Below, piece after piece: positions 37,579 through 49,957 of a stretch of 64,000 bases of DNA; the stretch's first letter is position 1; each line of letters starts with the position of its first letter. The notes below the pieces were generated by a model. That model worked only from the letters and a program-made list of their open reading frames with translations, was not told the DNA's origin and searched no databases. A program made the position numbers and the translations under genes. Source of the DNA: Leucaena leucocephala (lineage: Eukaryota; Streptophyta; Magnoliopsida; Fabales; Fabaceae). The stretch is from assembly GCA_037074615.1 (NCBI GenBank), contig JAYWLJ010000068.1, forward strand, positions 558,001-622,000, written 5' to 3'.

Positions 37579-40500
37579 ATGGCTGCTTCTCATGAAGTTT
37601 CTGACTGCGAGAGAGTCGATATCGCTGTCTTGGTCGTGGACAATGATTCCACCACTCTCTCCGTCAACGCTGGTTTTCTCCGATCATGGGAATACAAAGG
37701 TTCTGTGATATTCACTTCATGAAACTACGTACTGTTTGATTAAATTAAGATTATATTTGACTAACATCTGAGTTTTATTTCAGTCTCAGCGATCTCCTTC
37801 TCCATCTTCTTCCTCTCTTTTTTCCTAAATATTATCGCATGATCATGTGTCCCTTCCTGCTTTGAAGGTTCTATATTGTCATGTTGTCAAAATTATTTTG
37901 GCAAAGTTACTTGTGATTCATTATCTTCGATTAATTCTTCAAGGAGTATGTATCATGTGACTCCTTTAAGGATGAGTTTTATTTCATCTCACTTTGATGT
38001 TTGTGCCTGTAATTACTTCATTTCAGTTTCTTCTGTATTCTCGGATTAAAATAAAATTATATAATAATATATATTTTAAGGTTAAAATGGTTTATAAAGC
38101 TGACAAAAATCATTAAAATAATATATTATAAAATTAAAAATAACGGAGAGAAATGGAGTTTCAGCAATTAGCTTTAATTACTATTCCGTAAGTCAAATTA
38201 AGTCATTTCTTCTTCCTGTTATTTTTCTGGGTCTGTTTTGTCATCATGAGTTAAGTTTAAGACTTTACATTATATGCATCACAGAAATCAAGATGTCTCA
38301 GAATTCAAAACATAAGACTATATATATAATTTAATTGTTTTGTTGTTTGCTGGTGCACAGCCAGAATTTCATTTCATTGAACTCCAATTTTGAATTTCAT
38401 TCTTCTCAAGCACAATTATATGTGTTGTTCTTTGATTATTTACAACTTTCTTCCCTTAATGATGATGATCTCTTTAGATCATTTTCCAATTAAGTTAGAT
38501 TTTCCAGATTTGCTTTAATTTGTATATCAACAGAAAGATCACCTTAATCTTTTTTATTCTTTTTGTAGCCCATTCCTTATTATTCAGGCAGAGTCCTGAT
38601 TGCCTGTGAACGTAAGAATATATCTAATTAATTTAATTATTATATGAGATAGGGACAAATGACTTATGTGCATCTGAACTTTTAATGATATATCTGGTTG
38701 AAAATGGTTTAGGGCATTTTTGGTATTATTTCTAAAGAATAAAAGGTAATAAAAAAGAGAATAAAATTTGTTGTGTTAGTGTTTATATCATTACTCAAAT
38801 AGCACCCTCTCATTATTATTTTTTTAAAGTAATTAAAAATACAAGTATCATTTGACATCCCACTTTTCTCCCCATTTCAATTTATTTAATTTCATTTCAG
38901 ATTTCACATACTTTCCAGTATCTATTCTTGCACCTGCTCTATAAATATAAGAGTTTACTGAATTATAATATTGATAAAGAATTTGCTCTGAATTGAAACT
39001 TCAGTTGCAACTGCAACAAGTGGTCATGAAGCTTTGAAAACTCTGAGGGAATTCAGAGGCTTCTTCGACCTTGTTATCACCGATCTCAACATGCGAGGAA
39101 TGAATGGATTTGAGCTCCAAAAGCGCGTCAAAAGCGAATTCCATCTCCCAGTCATCAGTAAGTATATATATACACATACCAGAACTCATTAAGTGTAATC
39201 TCAACCTTGTTCATATAATACACTTTCGTTTCAATGAAGGAGGGCTAGCTAGGGTTAGGGTTTATCTAGCTATGCACACTTAAAGCTTCTTAATCCATGG
39301 ATATGTGCAGTTATGTCTGCAGATAGGAGGAAGAGTGTGATGTCGAAGAGTTTAGTGCAAGGAGCAGCATTTTGCTTAGTGAAACCAGTTCGAAGGGAGG
39401 ACTTGAGAGATGTGTGGCAGTATGCTGTGGCTGGGAGGAGAGAGAAACTGAGAGTTGAGAATGGCAGAATAGTATCAATAAGAGACGAAAAAGAAGAAGG
39501 AGACTCAGCATCATCACCAGGTGGCATTAATAATATAGCCTCTACACAGAATTCAACATCGCCTAATAAAAAGCAAAGGAAGAAGTATTGCAAGAGAAAT
39601 CGTAGCGAGGTGGTTGAGCATGAAGGACTCGTATTCAGTGGTCCAAAGAGGTCCAAGATTTGCTGGACTGTTGAACTTCACAGTCGCTTCTTGTTGGCCT
39701 TAAGGCACCTTGGCATGGACAGTGAGTATTAATTAAGACCCATTTTTCAATGTTAATTACTTTAATTTTTCTAATTAATTATGGATTTAATTAATTTGGA
39801 ATATTCCATCTTTAACTACTCTTCATGTATACAGAGGCTGTTCCAACCAAGATTCTTGAGATCATGAACGTGCCAGGTTTAACCAGAGAAAATGTTGCCA
39901 GTCATTTGCAGGTTTGCTTCTTATTAAGTAAAAATCTACCAATAAGTATCGAATGCCATGAAGAGAAGAAGAAAATTAACTGGTTTACATAAATGTTGCA
40001 GAAGTATCGTTTGTTTCTGAAGAGAATTGCCGAGAAAGGAATCCTTGAGGGATTACCTGAGAGAGCGTTGAGGTCAAGGTTTGCTATGGGACTTCCCGCA
40101 GATCTCATCAGAGAAATCCAAAAAAGTGTTCGTCATTTTCATCTTCATGAAACTTATTATCATCAACCTTACAGTAGTACCCTTGTGCCCAGGCCTCAGA
40201 GTCCTCAAACCAGACTGGTCCCACCACCAAACCACTATGGTGGGACCAATCATACTACTTACGGAAACTTCCATCAACCCTATTATCATCATCTTCATCG
40301 TCCTCTCGTAAATGGAGGAGGGTTCATCACTTCTGCAAATGCCCTCACTGCAAATAGTGGTTGGATGAGTAACTATCCCAATCCCTCACTGGTGGGGAAC
40401 AACAGAAGCTTCGACTATGGACAAACTAATTATTATGGAAGCTCTGCCCTGCAACGATGTCCTGGGACGTATAATAACCACCATAGAAAACAACTGAATT

Positions 40501-41410
40501 ACAACAACTACAAAAATAATAACCGTGGGATGATATTGCCTTATTATGGAAGCTATGGCTTGCCACCAAGTCCTGGTACTTATTATAATAACCACTATGG
40601 AACTCAACTGAACAACAACAGCAACACTTCTCTTACAGTTGATGCTTTGAGTCGAGTTCAGAATGTTGGTTATACAGGTCATAACAGTAATGGAAGTGCT
40701 GCTGCAAATAATGCAATTGTGCCTGTCTCATCATCCTCAGTTGAACCAAACCAGCCAAACATATCTGCTGGTCTTCCTTCTTTGCCTCAGCAGTCAATTA
40801 ATGGTATTAGGAATGCTGTCACTTCTGTGAATCAGCGGGAAGTTGGTCAAATGGATGATTTTAATGAACTTTTCCTCATGCTAGACGACATGGTTTCTCT
40901 TGACAAGGTACATGAAACACGTACATTTGCAGAAGCAGCAGCAGTAGATATATAATTAATTAATAGCCAATATTACGCGTAAGCTTGACTCTTTTTGCCG
41001 CAAGAAGCTAGCTAGGTATTGTGTATTTCTCAATTATAATATTGATTGTGGTTTCTTGGTTGTGTCAAATCAGAATGCAGAGAGCCCTCGTGCTGGTGAA
41101 CGTTCAACTTCTGACATTCTTAGCTCCTTCAATATTGAAGACTACATTGAGCTGGTATGTTTGAATTATTATATATTATAATAGCTTATTGATTAATTTT
41201 AATAAATTAAAGATTATATAATATAAATTTATTTTAAAATATTAGATTTAATATATAATTAACTGATTTATTTGATATTTTTAATTTTTTTAAAAAATCA
41301 ATTAGTTCTATATTTAAGATAAAGAGGAGAGAGTATTTTCAACATTTAGCTTACTTATGCTTTATGATTGAGTTGTGTGAATGGGTTGAATGGACTGTGT
41401 TAAATATGAT

Positions 41411-41444
<34 letters not shown>

Positions 41445-42089
41445 GACCAAAAGCATGTTGCATTTATATATAATCCAACTTTATATATTGATTGCAACAG
41501 TTGGAGGCAGATGGGGATCATGTGAGCGCTCAAACATATGAAAGAAGCGTTGATGTTCTGCCTGACAATTCCTCATCTTGCACGAATGAAAACCCTAATA
41601 ATTTGGTTAGTCTTAACTTTATACTTGTGTGCGCTTTTCTTGTTTCATGGGAACAATCCCTAATTTCAAAAAACATTATGAGTGAGGGAAAAGGAGAGGA
41701 ATGGTAAGACTCAATGAGAATATGCCATTTCTTATAAAGATTTGATACCAAACACATATTCGAAACTTGTTACTGTATAAACAATCATTGTAATGTGATA
41801 TCTGAAGGTGGGGAGGAACGATGGATCTGCAAACTTGGAACTCTTGGACATATTCGTGGCGCAGCAAGAGGGTAATTCTTCATCCGCGGGAAACTCAACT
41901 CCTCCAGAGCAGGCAAGCCATCTTAATTATAAAAGTTTTGTTTGTTATTTCGATCAATTAATTAATCACTCTAATTAGGAAAATGCTTATCTAATCATAT
42001 ATCAGGGTGTGGATTCAATTTTGTTGCAGGATTGGGACATGGATCTCATTGAAACGTTGTTCGATGCTGCAGATCTCAGCCAGAAGTGA
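37579..42089 (+). CDS. Type-B two-component response regulator (ARR-B), nine exons
   Basis: Exons 37579-37699, 39005-39157, 39311-39721, 39835-39911, 40002-40907, 41074-41154, 41501-41605, 41808-41912 and 42030-42089 join in phase to 672 residues; the last intron begins GC rather than GT. Residues 15-118 form a receiver domain with the phospho-acceptor Asp67 (in VITDLNM) and Lys116 (in FCLVKPV). The acidic pair at the start reads VVDND, so the second acid (22) is Asn. A GARP/Myb-like B-motif spans about 203-263 and includes GLTRENVASHLQKYRLFLKR. The long C-terminal part is rich in Asn, Tyr, His and Ser and ends in a short acidic segment. Type-B regulators receive phosphate from His-phosphotransfer proteins in cytokinin signalling and activate genes in the nucleus. 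It is divergent from the ARR1/10/12 core and may signal weakly or without phosphorylation. Confidence 0.93.
41419..41444. repeat. (AT)n microsatellite in an intron of the response regulator
   Basis: About 13 AT units inside the intron 41155-41500. The same intron has AT-rich sequence at 41200-41335 resembling the Stowaway-like repeats elsewhere in the window. Confidence 0.9.
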
Positions 42090-42520
42090 CAAAAAGCATG
42101 CTTCTTTCAAGAATCATGAATCTGATGCAAATCGTGGAGTTAATAAATAGGTTTATTAGGCTTTATTTCCAAAAAAAAAAAAACTTTTCTTTACTATCTA
42201 GCTAATTAAACCTGTAGCCGTCCAAAAAAAAAGTATGTGTGTGTTGTGAGTCAACCTTGCCAATTCAGTGACTAAAAATGTATAAAACTTGGAGTGGCAT
42301 AGTGTTGTGCTTTTAGATTTTGGCTGTGGAAACCTTTGTTATACACACACACACATATGATATGATAGATATGAGCTAGCTCGATATATATGTGGTACAT
42401 GAATGACCAGATCATAATTAAATTATACTTATCTAGTTTTTAATATAAAATATAGTTAGTAGTTTAACTTAAAAGTTTGCCATTTGAGTCTCCAAATTGG
42501 GGGAAAAAAGGGATATTATA

Positions 42521-45500
42521 TGTCACGTCCCAAAAATTTGGAAGTGACCGGCACAGAATATGAATAATTTCACATTCTGAAAGCCTAATACTTTTAATAG
42601 GACAGTCAAACTTTCCAATATATCTTTCAAAATAAATAGAATCTTTTCTAAGGAATATGTGGAGCATTTACCTTTTTTTTTCAAAATAATACAAACACTT
42701 TCTAAATGATAATTTCATCAAAAGTAGTTTTGTCAAAAACGACGCTTCGGATCGGCAACAAGGCTCTTCACTGCTCAGCAAAAGGGTTAAGGTCACCTGC
42801 ACTATCTGAAGCCAAATAATCTACTCGTGAATAACGTCCCAAAAACATGATTTAAATAATGCGGAAAATAAACAATGCATAATCATATTGAAAATGTATT
42901 TCATAACGCTTCGTAATCTAATACAAACCTTTTTGTCAACATTTGTATTTCAGGGGAAATAACAGTATGAAATAACTATTTCATATAACTCATTCAAAAC
43001 AATCTTTTCAAAACTATAATCTTTCTGTAGGACTTCAACAGAACGAAAACAGACGTGGACACACAGTCCACGAGGGTAACTAACCATTCTGGTGGCTCGA
43101 AGCCACAAACTGTCGCGAGAATAAATCCCACAAAATAATTCTGGTGGCTATGCCACAAACTGTGCGAGAATAAATCTCACGAAATAATTCTGGTGGCTCA
43201 AGGCCACAATCTGTCGAGCTCGAGAACCAAGGTGCACCAAGGACTAACAGTACTGCTGTTAGCAACCAGCGTTCTGTATTCCGTCCTAAAATATTTTCAT
43301 CATGCGTGGGGTCCTTTTCACATGTAATGATCTCAATCGTTTCAAATACCATAATCATTGATAAAGCCACTTTGAATTTCAAAACCCCAGCATGAACATT
43401 CAAAATTAAGTTAATGTAAAAATATATGCAATTCACTTAGGAATATTTCATGAATAATATCAGTTCACTGTCAAATCTTTTTCTAAAGCCTCTTTATCCA
43501 TTTTCATGCATAATCGTAGTCTTTTGTAAATCAATCGAAAGAAAATCATTTCTAACGATTTAAACCATACTTTCATAAAACTTGCTTTCCGAAATCCATA
43601 TTTGAAATTCATCATTTGAAATAACAATGCATTTGAAAAATGTAAATTTTTAGGAAACGTTATTCACTCACCTGCCGTACTCCTAGACCGCTACTCTTTA
43701 GCCCAACGACTTTGATTATTTCCACTTCTCAATCCCTGATAGTCCGAAATAATATATTAATATTCTATTCAAAGTTTTAACATAAATACATCTTCCTTAG
43801 TCCAACATTTCCAATCCATAACACCACCAACTAAACAAAAACTAAATGCATAAGCTCCTAAAATCTTTATTTGGCCTAAACCATGTGTTCACCACTACAA
43901 CACATAATACATTCTAAAATTCCTATAGTGCATCAAAATTTCAGCTCAAACACCCAAATATATTACTTTAATGATTTACAACTCCCCACACCCTACTTAG
44001 CTATTAACCTTCCTAATTTGATGCTTTGGCTACAATTGTTTGCTCTTCAACATTAATACTTATTGTCCAATTCCTCATGGCAACAGTAGTTTATACCCAA
44101 ATATATATCCTATGTTAACCAGTGATTAAAATAGAAATTCTAACGCCCTCTTCCCTGTTTCCACTAACTCAACCCTACGGACATATATGCTATATCATAT
44201 CATTATCAAGTTCTGTTAGTCTAGCTTCCACACATATAAATATATCCAGCAGCAGTTTAAAGGTACACACACATAACCAGCAGCAAGGTTGGCGAAACAC
44301 AGCTTCTAATTTCCTCTTTTATTTAACCATTTGATCTTTAAATCATTTTTCCAACAATTTTCCAAGCATCAACGTATAACAACCTTCTACCCCCTTCACC
44401 ATTCAAACCAGTTCCTTACCCTTCATATATATATTCACACTTACAAGCTGTCCAGACATAATATCACAACACATATCCAAATCTCTCATTCGCTCTTTAT
44501 CAATTCCTTTCTGTCACTTTCTCAAATCCAATTATATTTATACATAGAGACATATCAGCAGCAACCTATCTATTCTCTCTTCCTTCATTCATCCTTCTTA
44601 TTCATAATTTGCAGCTCATAATTGCATCAGAAATGGCATTTATACACATTCTTTTCAGCTTCAAACTAAAATAACACACACACACACACATATATATATA
44701 TACAGCACGCATACATAACATATACATATCATTCACCCCTGCAGCAACATCCTAAACAGCGCGATGACCAAATATACATATATCTCCAGCACACACGATG
44801 AGCATATATACACACATATCCTTTCCCAAAACCAAGCTAGTGTCCAACCTCAATGACAATCTTTATATCTTTCTCTGTTTCAAATGGCCACTAACACATT
44901 CAGCAGACAAATCCACACACAGAAACCTCCACGATACAACACAAACACAGGTTTATTTCCACAGGGACCAATATCCAGTAGCAAGGCACACACACATATT
45001 CTAGCGGCATATATATATATCCACAAGTATGATACCCATGACCAACAAAAATCACGCATATACATTGAGACAACATCGTCTGATTATTCAGAATTCTTGA
45101 CAGAAAATGGAGCAACCGAAATCAATTCAATCCATCACAGATACTCACAGCCATAACAAAGAAAAAAAAATCCGATAGCTTACCCCATAGATTAGAATCC
45201 AAGGAGGTTCCAATATCTCAGCATCAATTGTGCTTTCAATCCCTTTTCACGCACCCCCACAAGGCATCACCACGCAACAACACCAGAGAATAGTGTCGGC
45301 TACGAATTGCTACAGTACCCCGCCATTTATAGCGAGCAACAGAGCGGAGAAAAAAATGGAATGCCAGCAAGGAATGTCGCGCATAATGACAGCGACAATG
45401 CTAGATGAACCCACCATAGCGAACTCCAACAATGCCGACTGCTACACCCTTCCTCAACCTCCCTCGACGCTCCCATAATTTTTTTCCCCTGCTCGCGGCA

Positions 45501-45892
45501 TTTAAAGCCCAACCGAAATCATGCGTTGCGCCGCTTCTAGGACAACGGCACAGCAAAGGACATCGACAACACACTGTAGTGACTGTCCACGCTAGCGTGA
45601 AGTTTCCACCCTGCTCCCGCCTGCGTCACCGCTATAATCAGAAGTGTGAAGGAAATGGTGTTACGGTACAGAGCAAAAAGTGGGAAAATGGCGAAGTCGT
45701 AATTTCACACGCTGAAAAATTAAGATAAAACACCACTTCTGCACTCTCTGGGGTTCGAACAGAGGACTCCTGATTTACACCTCCGTCCCATACCACTCTA
45801 CTACTCATACACATTGAAATTTTATGAAACAAATATATATATATCCCAAGCTAAGTTGATTCTTGAAATTTGAAAATTCCTAAGGCATAACA
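42521..45892. mobile_element. Probable solo LTR of a long-LTR retrotransposon, 3372 bp
   Basis: The segment begins TGTCACGTCCC and ends GGCATAACA, so it has TG...CA ends, and is flanked by identical 5-bp repeats TTATA at 42516-42520 and 45893-45897. This is the signature of an LTR retrotransposon insertion. The first 19 bases and the reverse complement of the last 19 match at 12 positions and all mismatches are transitions, suggesting methylation-driven decay of a longer inverted terminus. No gag-pol coding sequence is seen, so a solo LTR or a non-autonomous element is likely. Inside are three 50-bp tandem units near 43087-43222, CA/TA microsatellites near 44670-44705 and a GC-richer end from about 45290. 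It lies 430 bp downstream of the response regulator stop. Confidence 0.7.
43087..43222. repeat. Three tandem units of about 50 bp inside the LTR-like element
   Basis: Each unit starts TTCTGGTGGCT, contains GCCACAAACTGT or GCCACAATCTGT and a CGAGAATAAAT tract. Units begin at 43087, 43139 and 43188; the third is partial. Confidence 0.9.
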
Positions 45893-46979
45893 TTATATAT
45901 CAAATATGACCAAATAAGATGTATCTCAAAATTTAGTAATAACTAACTAATTAGCGTATGGAGATAGAACAAGTTAGGTTGTCTATCAAGGGCATATGGT
46001 TTGGCCTATATTATGTCTGAGTTATTTAAAAATAATATACATGATCAGACTACTTAGGAAATTTGTTAAACCAGTGAGATGATTTAAGTCTATTATCAAA
46101 ATATATTCAATATAAAGTGTAATAAATAGGTATTAAACCTACCACTCATGAAAACAATACAATAATCAGACCATTGAACTAATACACCTTATTATTTATT
46201 TTATTTTTGTGTTATAAATTTATATACACTTCTGTAATATATATGAATAATAACACTAAAACCCATATCAAAATTAATTTTAGTCACACCGCTCAGGATC
46301 ACACTGTGCCTTCTTTGTCAATCACACCCTTAGGTCTGTCTTCATCTCTTTGCCCACATTTCTCCAGTCTCCACTTGCCGTCTCTCACTCTCCAAATCTA
46401 TTGGTCACCTCTCTGACTTCACCGTTGCTCACAGTCAAGTCTATCTTGGCCTATTCACCCACATCTATCCAGTCTCTATTCATCGTCGCTCACTCTCCAG
46501 TCTCCAATCTCTACTCTCCATATCCACGAGCCATCGCTCTACCTTCTTCGTCGGCCATAGACCACGATCCCTCTTGTCGTGGTTGTTTTACAGTTTTTTT
46601 TTAATTTAGATTTTGCTGATTAAAATGCTGTGATTAATTTGGTTTCCTCATCCAGATTTTTTTAATCTAGTTTTATTTGCACACATTTTATCTTTTGTCT
46701 CATGATTTCATTCTCATGGTTACATATGCATTGTGTTGCTGTCTATATTTTGCTGTTTAAGATGTTGTGATTAATTTCATAAATTGTGGTGAGTTATAGT
46801 GTCGATACTTATAGTATCATTCTATTGCTCTATATATTTTGTTACTTGTAGTGTCATTTTGTTGCTCTGTATATTTTGTTGCTATCTATTATTCTAGGTG
46901 ATCTGCTTGACCCATTCATTTACTGTATAATTTATGACTCAGTTCTAGTTAATATCATCTTCATTTAAAAGTGAAACAA
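45893..46979. other. Spacer between the LTR-like element and the hAT relic
   Basis: AT-rich sequence to about 46280, then a C/T-rich stretch at 46280-46570 of CACTCTCC-type sequence that may be the leader part of the hAT relic. No gene is supported. Confidence 0.45.
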
Positions 46980-47819
46980 TATCATCAACTTGAATTACTC
47001 TTAATACTATGGTTAGTCACCAGTACAGATAGATTCCACTCAGCAAATTAATGATGAAAATGATGGTGATAATAGCATCATCACAAAGAAGAAGTGAAAA
47101 ACTTAACTATTTGGGATGATTTTGATCAAGTTAAAACTAAAAATGGTGTCAAAGATAAATGCAAATATTGTAAAAATATATTTTCATACTGAGAGAAGGG
47201 AGCTAGCACTACCCATTTTTGGAGACATACCAATATATGCTTGTAAAGGAAGTTACATGTTTCTTCACAAAAAAAAAACTTACCATTCCATTTCAACCTT
47301 CCAATCTAAACAACATTGTGTTATGATCTAATAATATATATTTAATTTCTTCTTTTCAAGATGTTCTAGCACGATGAAGAAATTATGTTGAAGATTTGAT
47401 GATGTATGGCTAGTAATTATACTTTAGTTTGGCCTAGATTTTTATACTTGTCTTCTTGCAATCATCATTGTTATATTTATTTGGTATTATTTTGTTAGTT
47501 GATTATATATTTTTCACGATTTGAATTGAGTTAGTTTTTAATTTTAGATTGATTAATGTTATAAAAAATTTGTTTGAAGTTTTTTAAAATGTAATCCACA
47601 AAAAAACTTGTTAGGGGGATATGTTATAAAGACTTATTATGAATGTTTGTTATGGGCATGTAGAAATGAAAAAAGTAGACTTTTTTAACAGGCTTCAGAT
47701 TATGTCAAATATTTGTATATATTAGACTTGTACTAAAAAAATAGATTATAACAGGCTATATACTAGACTTATATTAAATTATTAATTAATAGGCCTAATC
47801 TAACTTGTTTCCATGTCTA
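46980..47819 (+). mobile_element. hAT transposase relic, BED zinc-finger start and right end
   Basis: At 47103-47240 one frame reads LTIWDDFDQVKTKNG, then KCKYCKNIFSY, a stop, and GASTTHFWRHTNIC, a BED zinc finger as at the N-terminus of hAT transposases; its Cys and His ligands are recognisable despite two stops. No transposase core follows. The right end, read on the other strand, is TAGACATGGAAACAAGTTAG, a typical hAT terminus, with subterminal repeats (AACAGGCT at about 47687 and 47751). The matching left terminus was not found, so the element is truncated and dead. Confidence 0.65.
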
Positions 47820-48138
47820 TTAGTGCATATCACATGATAATCATATTAGCAACTAATCATCCCATTCTCCCCTTCATCTTATTTCTTCCATTAACCCTGT
47901 TTTGAGTTTAGATTTTCTCAGTAATAAATTAAATATTGGGTATATAATAATTTATTTTTTATTTTAAATGAAGAAATTTATTCAAGAAATTGGAACGATA
48001 GAAAAGCACCAGGCTTTTACGTCATGTCAAAGACAGAGAGTAGAATATACATAAAGAATCCCAATATAAAACCACTAACAAGAGAACAAAACAAACACAA
48101 AACCGAAAGCAACACACATTCGTAACACAAAGAAAAAA

Positions 48139-48710
48139 GGGAAAATTCATCATCCACTCTTTATACTTTCCTTCAATTTTGAATAAGGTCCCTACACTTT
48201 ATTTTCTTTCAATCAGCTCCTTATAGATTCTACTGTTACGCCCGTCCATCCCTGCCGTTTCCAATCACCAACGGAGATCCAAACACCGCTTGAAATACTG
48301 CGCATTTGGGATTGGATGGTTTACTGATGCATTAAAGTTGAGGTTGGAACCTAAAGATTCTTGTTTCTTGGACTTATGATAAAAAACGAAAGGTTCTTAT
48401 AGTGATGTTCTCCTGGACTTCCTATTCTCCTGGACTTCTTATAGTGATGTTCTCCTGGACCCAAGACACAAGAATCTTTATGTTCCAACCTCAACTCTAA
48501 CGCGTTAGAAACCCATCAACTCACAAGTTCGCGTTATTTTAAGCGGCGTTTGAGTCAGTATTTGAAGTGGCGTTTGGGTCTCCGTTGGTGATTGGAAACG
48601 GTAGGGATGGACGAACGTAATGGCAGAATCTATAAGGAGCTGATTAAAAAAATATAGGGACCTGATTTAAAATTGAATGGAAGTATAAGGACTGGAGGAT
48701 CAATTTTCTC
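48139..48710. mobile_element. Foldback Mutator-like MITE, 572 bp, 9-bp target duplication
   Basis: Flanking repeats AAGAAAAAA (48130-48138 and 48711-48719) are identical and 9 bp long, the Mutator length. The ends are GGGAAAATTCATCATCC and, on the other strand, GAGAAAATTGATCCTCC. The similarity continues inward for about 250 bases, including TCAGCTCCTTATAGATTCT and CCGTTTCCAATCACCAACGG, so almost the whole element folds back on itself. The loop near 48400-48460 has a repeat of CTTATAGTGATGTTCTCC. No coding capacity. Confidence 0.85.
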
Positions 48711-49197
48711 AAGAAAAAACTCCAAACCAAACTAAATGGAAACAAAAACACACACACAAGCATGTGTGTGTGTGTTGCACGTAGTTCATTATTAATTCAT
48801 TGTACCTAATAGAAGTCAATTCAATCCGGCTTTCAGTGATAACAGGCAATCGGACGTAAATGGAATGATTTGGAGAAATTATTATTTATTGATATAAATG
48901 GAGAATTGGACAAATTCTTAAAATGGACATAATCCTCAATTTCCCATTCTCACTTGAACCTTCTCTATTAGCATCAAAATCTTTGTGGGGGAAAATATAG
49001 CCTTTGGGGATTCTTTCTTTCAATTTCCCATCATCCTCAATACAAATACTCTTCTATATAACTACGAGAGATCATAATCTTTGTAAGATTTCTCTGTCTC
49101 GACCTAAAAGATACTGTGAGAATCTATGTGGTTCTCATAAATTTTCTTTGGATTCTAAGCATTTTGTTCCCATCCTTGAAGGATTTGGTATTAAATC

Positions 49198-49860
49198 ATG
49201 ATTTCAGGTCGATGTGCGGCTTGCAGGAATCAAAGAAGAAAATGTCCTTTCAATTGCATTTTCTCTTCTCATTTTCCTGTCAATGATCGTAGTAGCAGGG
49301 CTGGGAAAATTCTTCAGGTAACTCGTTCATTTGAAAAATCAATATAATTCTTCCATGTATAATAACATTATCTATTATGCATGTATTTATATTAATTAAT
49401 AATATTACAACTCACATAAAAAAAGTAATATATTTTGTATAATTTTAGAAGTTTTTGTTTACTATTACGATTCTTATTGTTTTTTAATTGTAGTCCACAT
49501 TTGTTTTAACAAATGCAGCAAATTTCATCATGTTCTTGGTATAAAAAAGTTTATGTGGGTTTATTAATAATCTTTTACTAAGATTAAGATATGATCTTGG
49601 GTCAAAGAGTATTTATAAATAATTTATAATATTACCTACTAAATAAGCCCCCGTAGATATAATTAAACTTGTTTTATCATAAGATATAAATTCATTCTTT
49701 ATAATCTATACTAACTCTCTCTCTCTCACAGCAAATTCCATCATATATGGGAGCAGAACAGCAGAAACAATGTATTGTATTGAGTTGCTCTACAATGGGC
49801 TTCCGGACCTCAAGATGTATCCAACTAACAAAACCCAAAAGCCCAATAGCAAACGTCTGC
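49198..49860 (+). pseudogene. LOB-domain (LBD) gene relic
   Basis: An ATG at 49198 opens MISGRCAACRNQRRKCPFNC, which has the complete C-block CX2CX6CX3C of LBD proteins, followed by IFSSHFPVND and RAGKILQ. Compared with the family about a dozen residues between the FP and the KILQ parts are missing, so part of the GAS block is deleted. A GT donor follows KILQ at 49318, the usual position for the LBD intron. A possible second exon from 49732 (after CTCTCACAG) starts QIPSYMGAEQ and continues in broken frames. LBD factors control organ boundary and lateral organ development. This copy is very unlikely to be functional. Confidence 0.7.
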
Positions 49861-49957
49861 GAGTGAAAGCCCATAGATTTGATTAATATTAATATCAACA
49901 AGTCAATATATAGATATTGAATAAAATGAAATGTATCATACCTAATAAAATAATTAT

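Noticed and set aside
44122..45478. Several frames of 60-98 codons inside the LTR-like element
   Set aside because: They consist of Thr/His/Tyr-rich runs from CA/TA repeats and match no retroelement protein.
45745..45765. GGGTTCGAAC, like a tRNA T-loop B-box
   Set aside because: No matching A-box, anticodon stem or acceptor stem is present. It lies at the end of the LTR-like element, where such motifs are common.
47116..47331. 71-codon plus-strand frame
   Set aside because: It is a shifted frame over the hAT BED finger; the true ancestral frame starts at 47103 and has stops.
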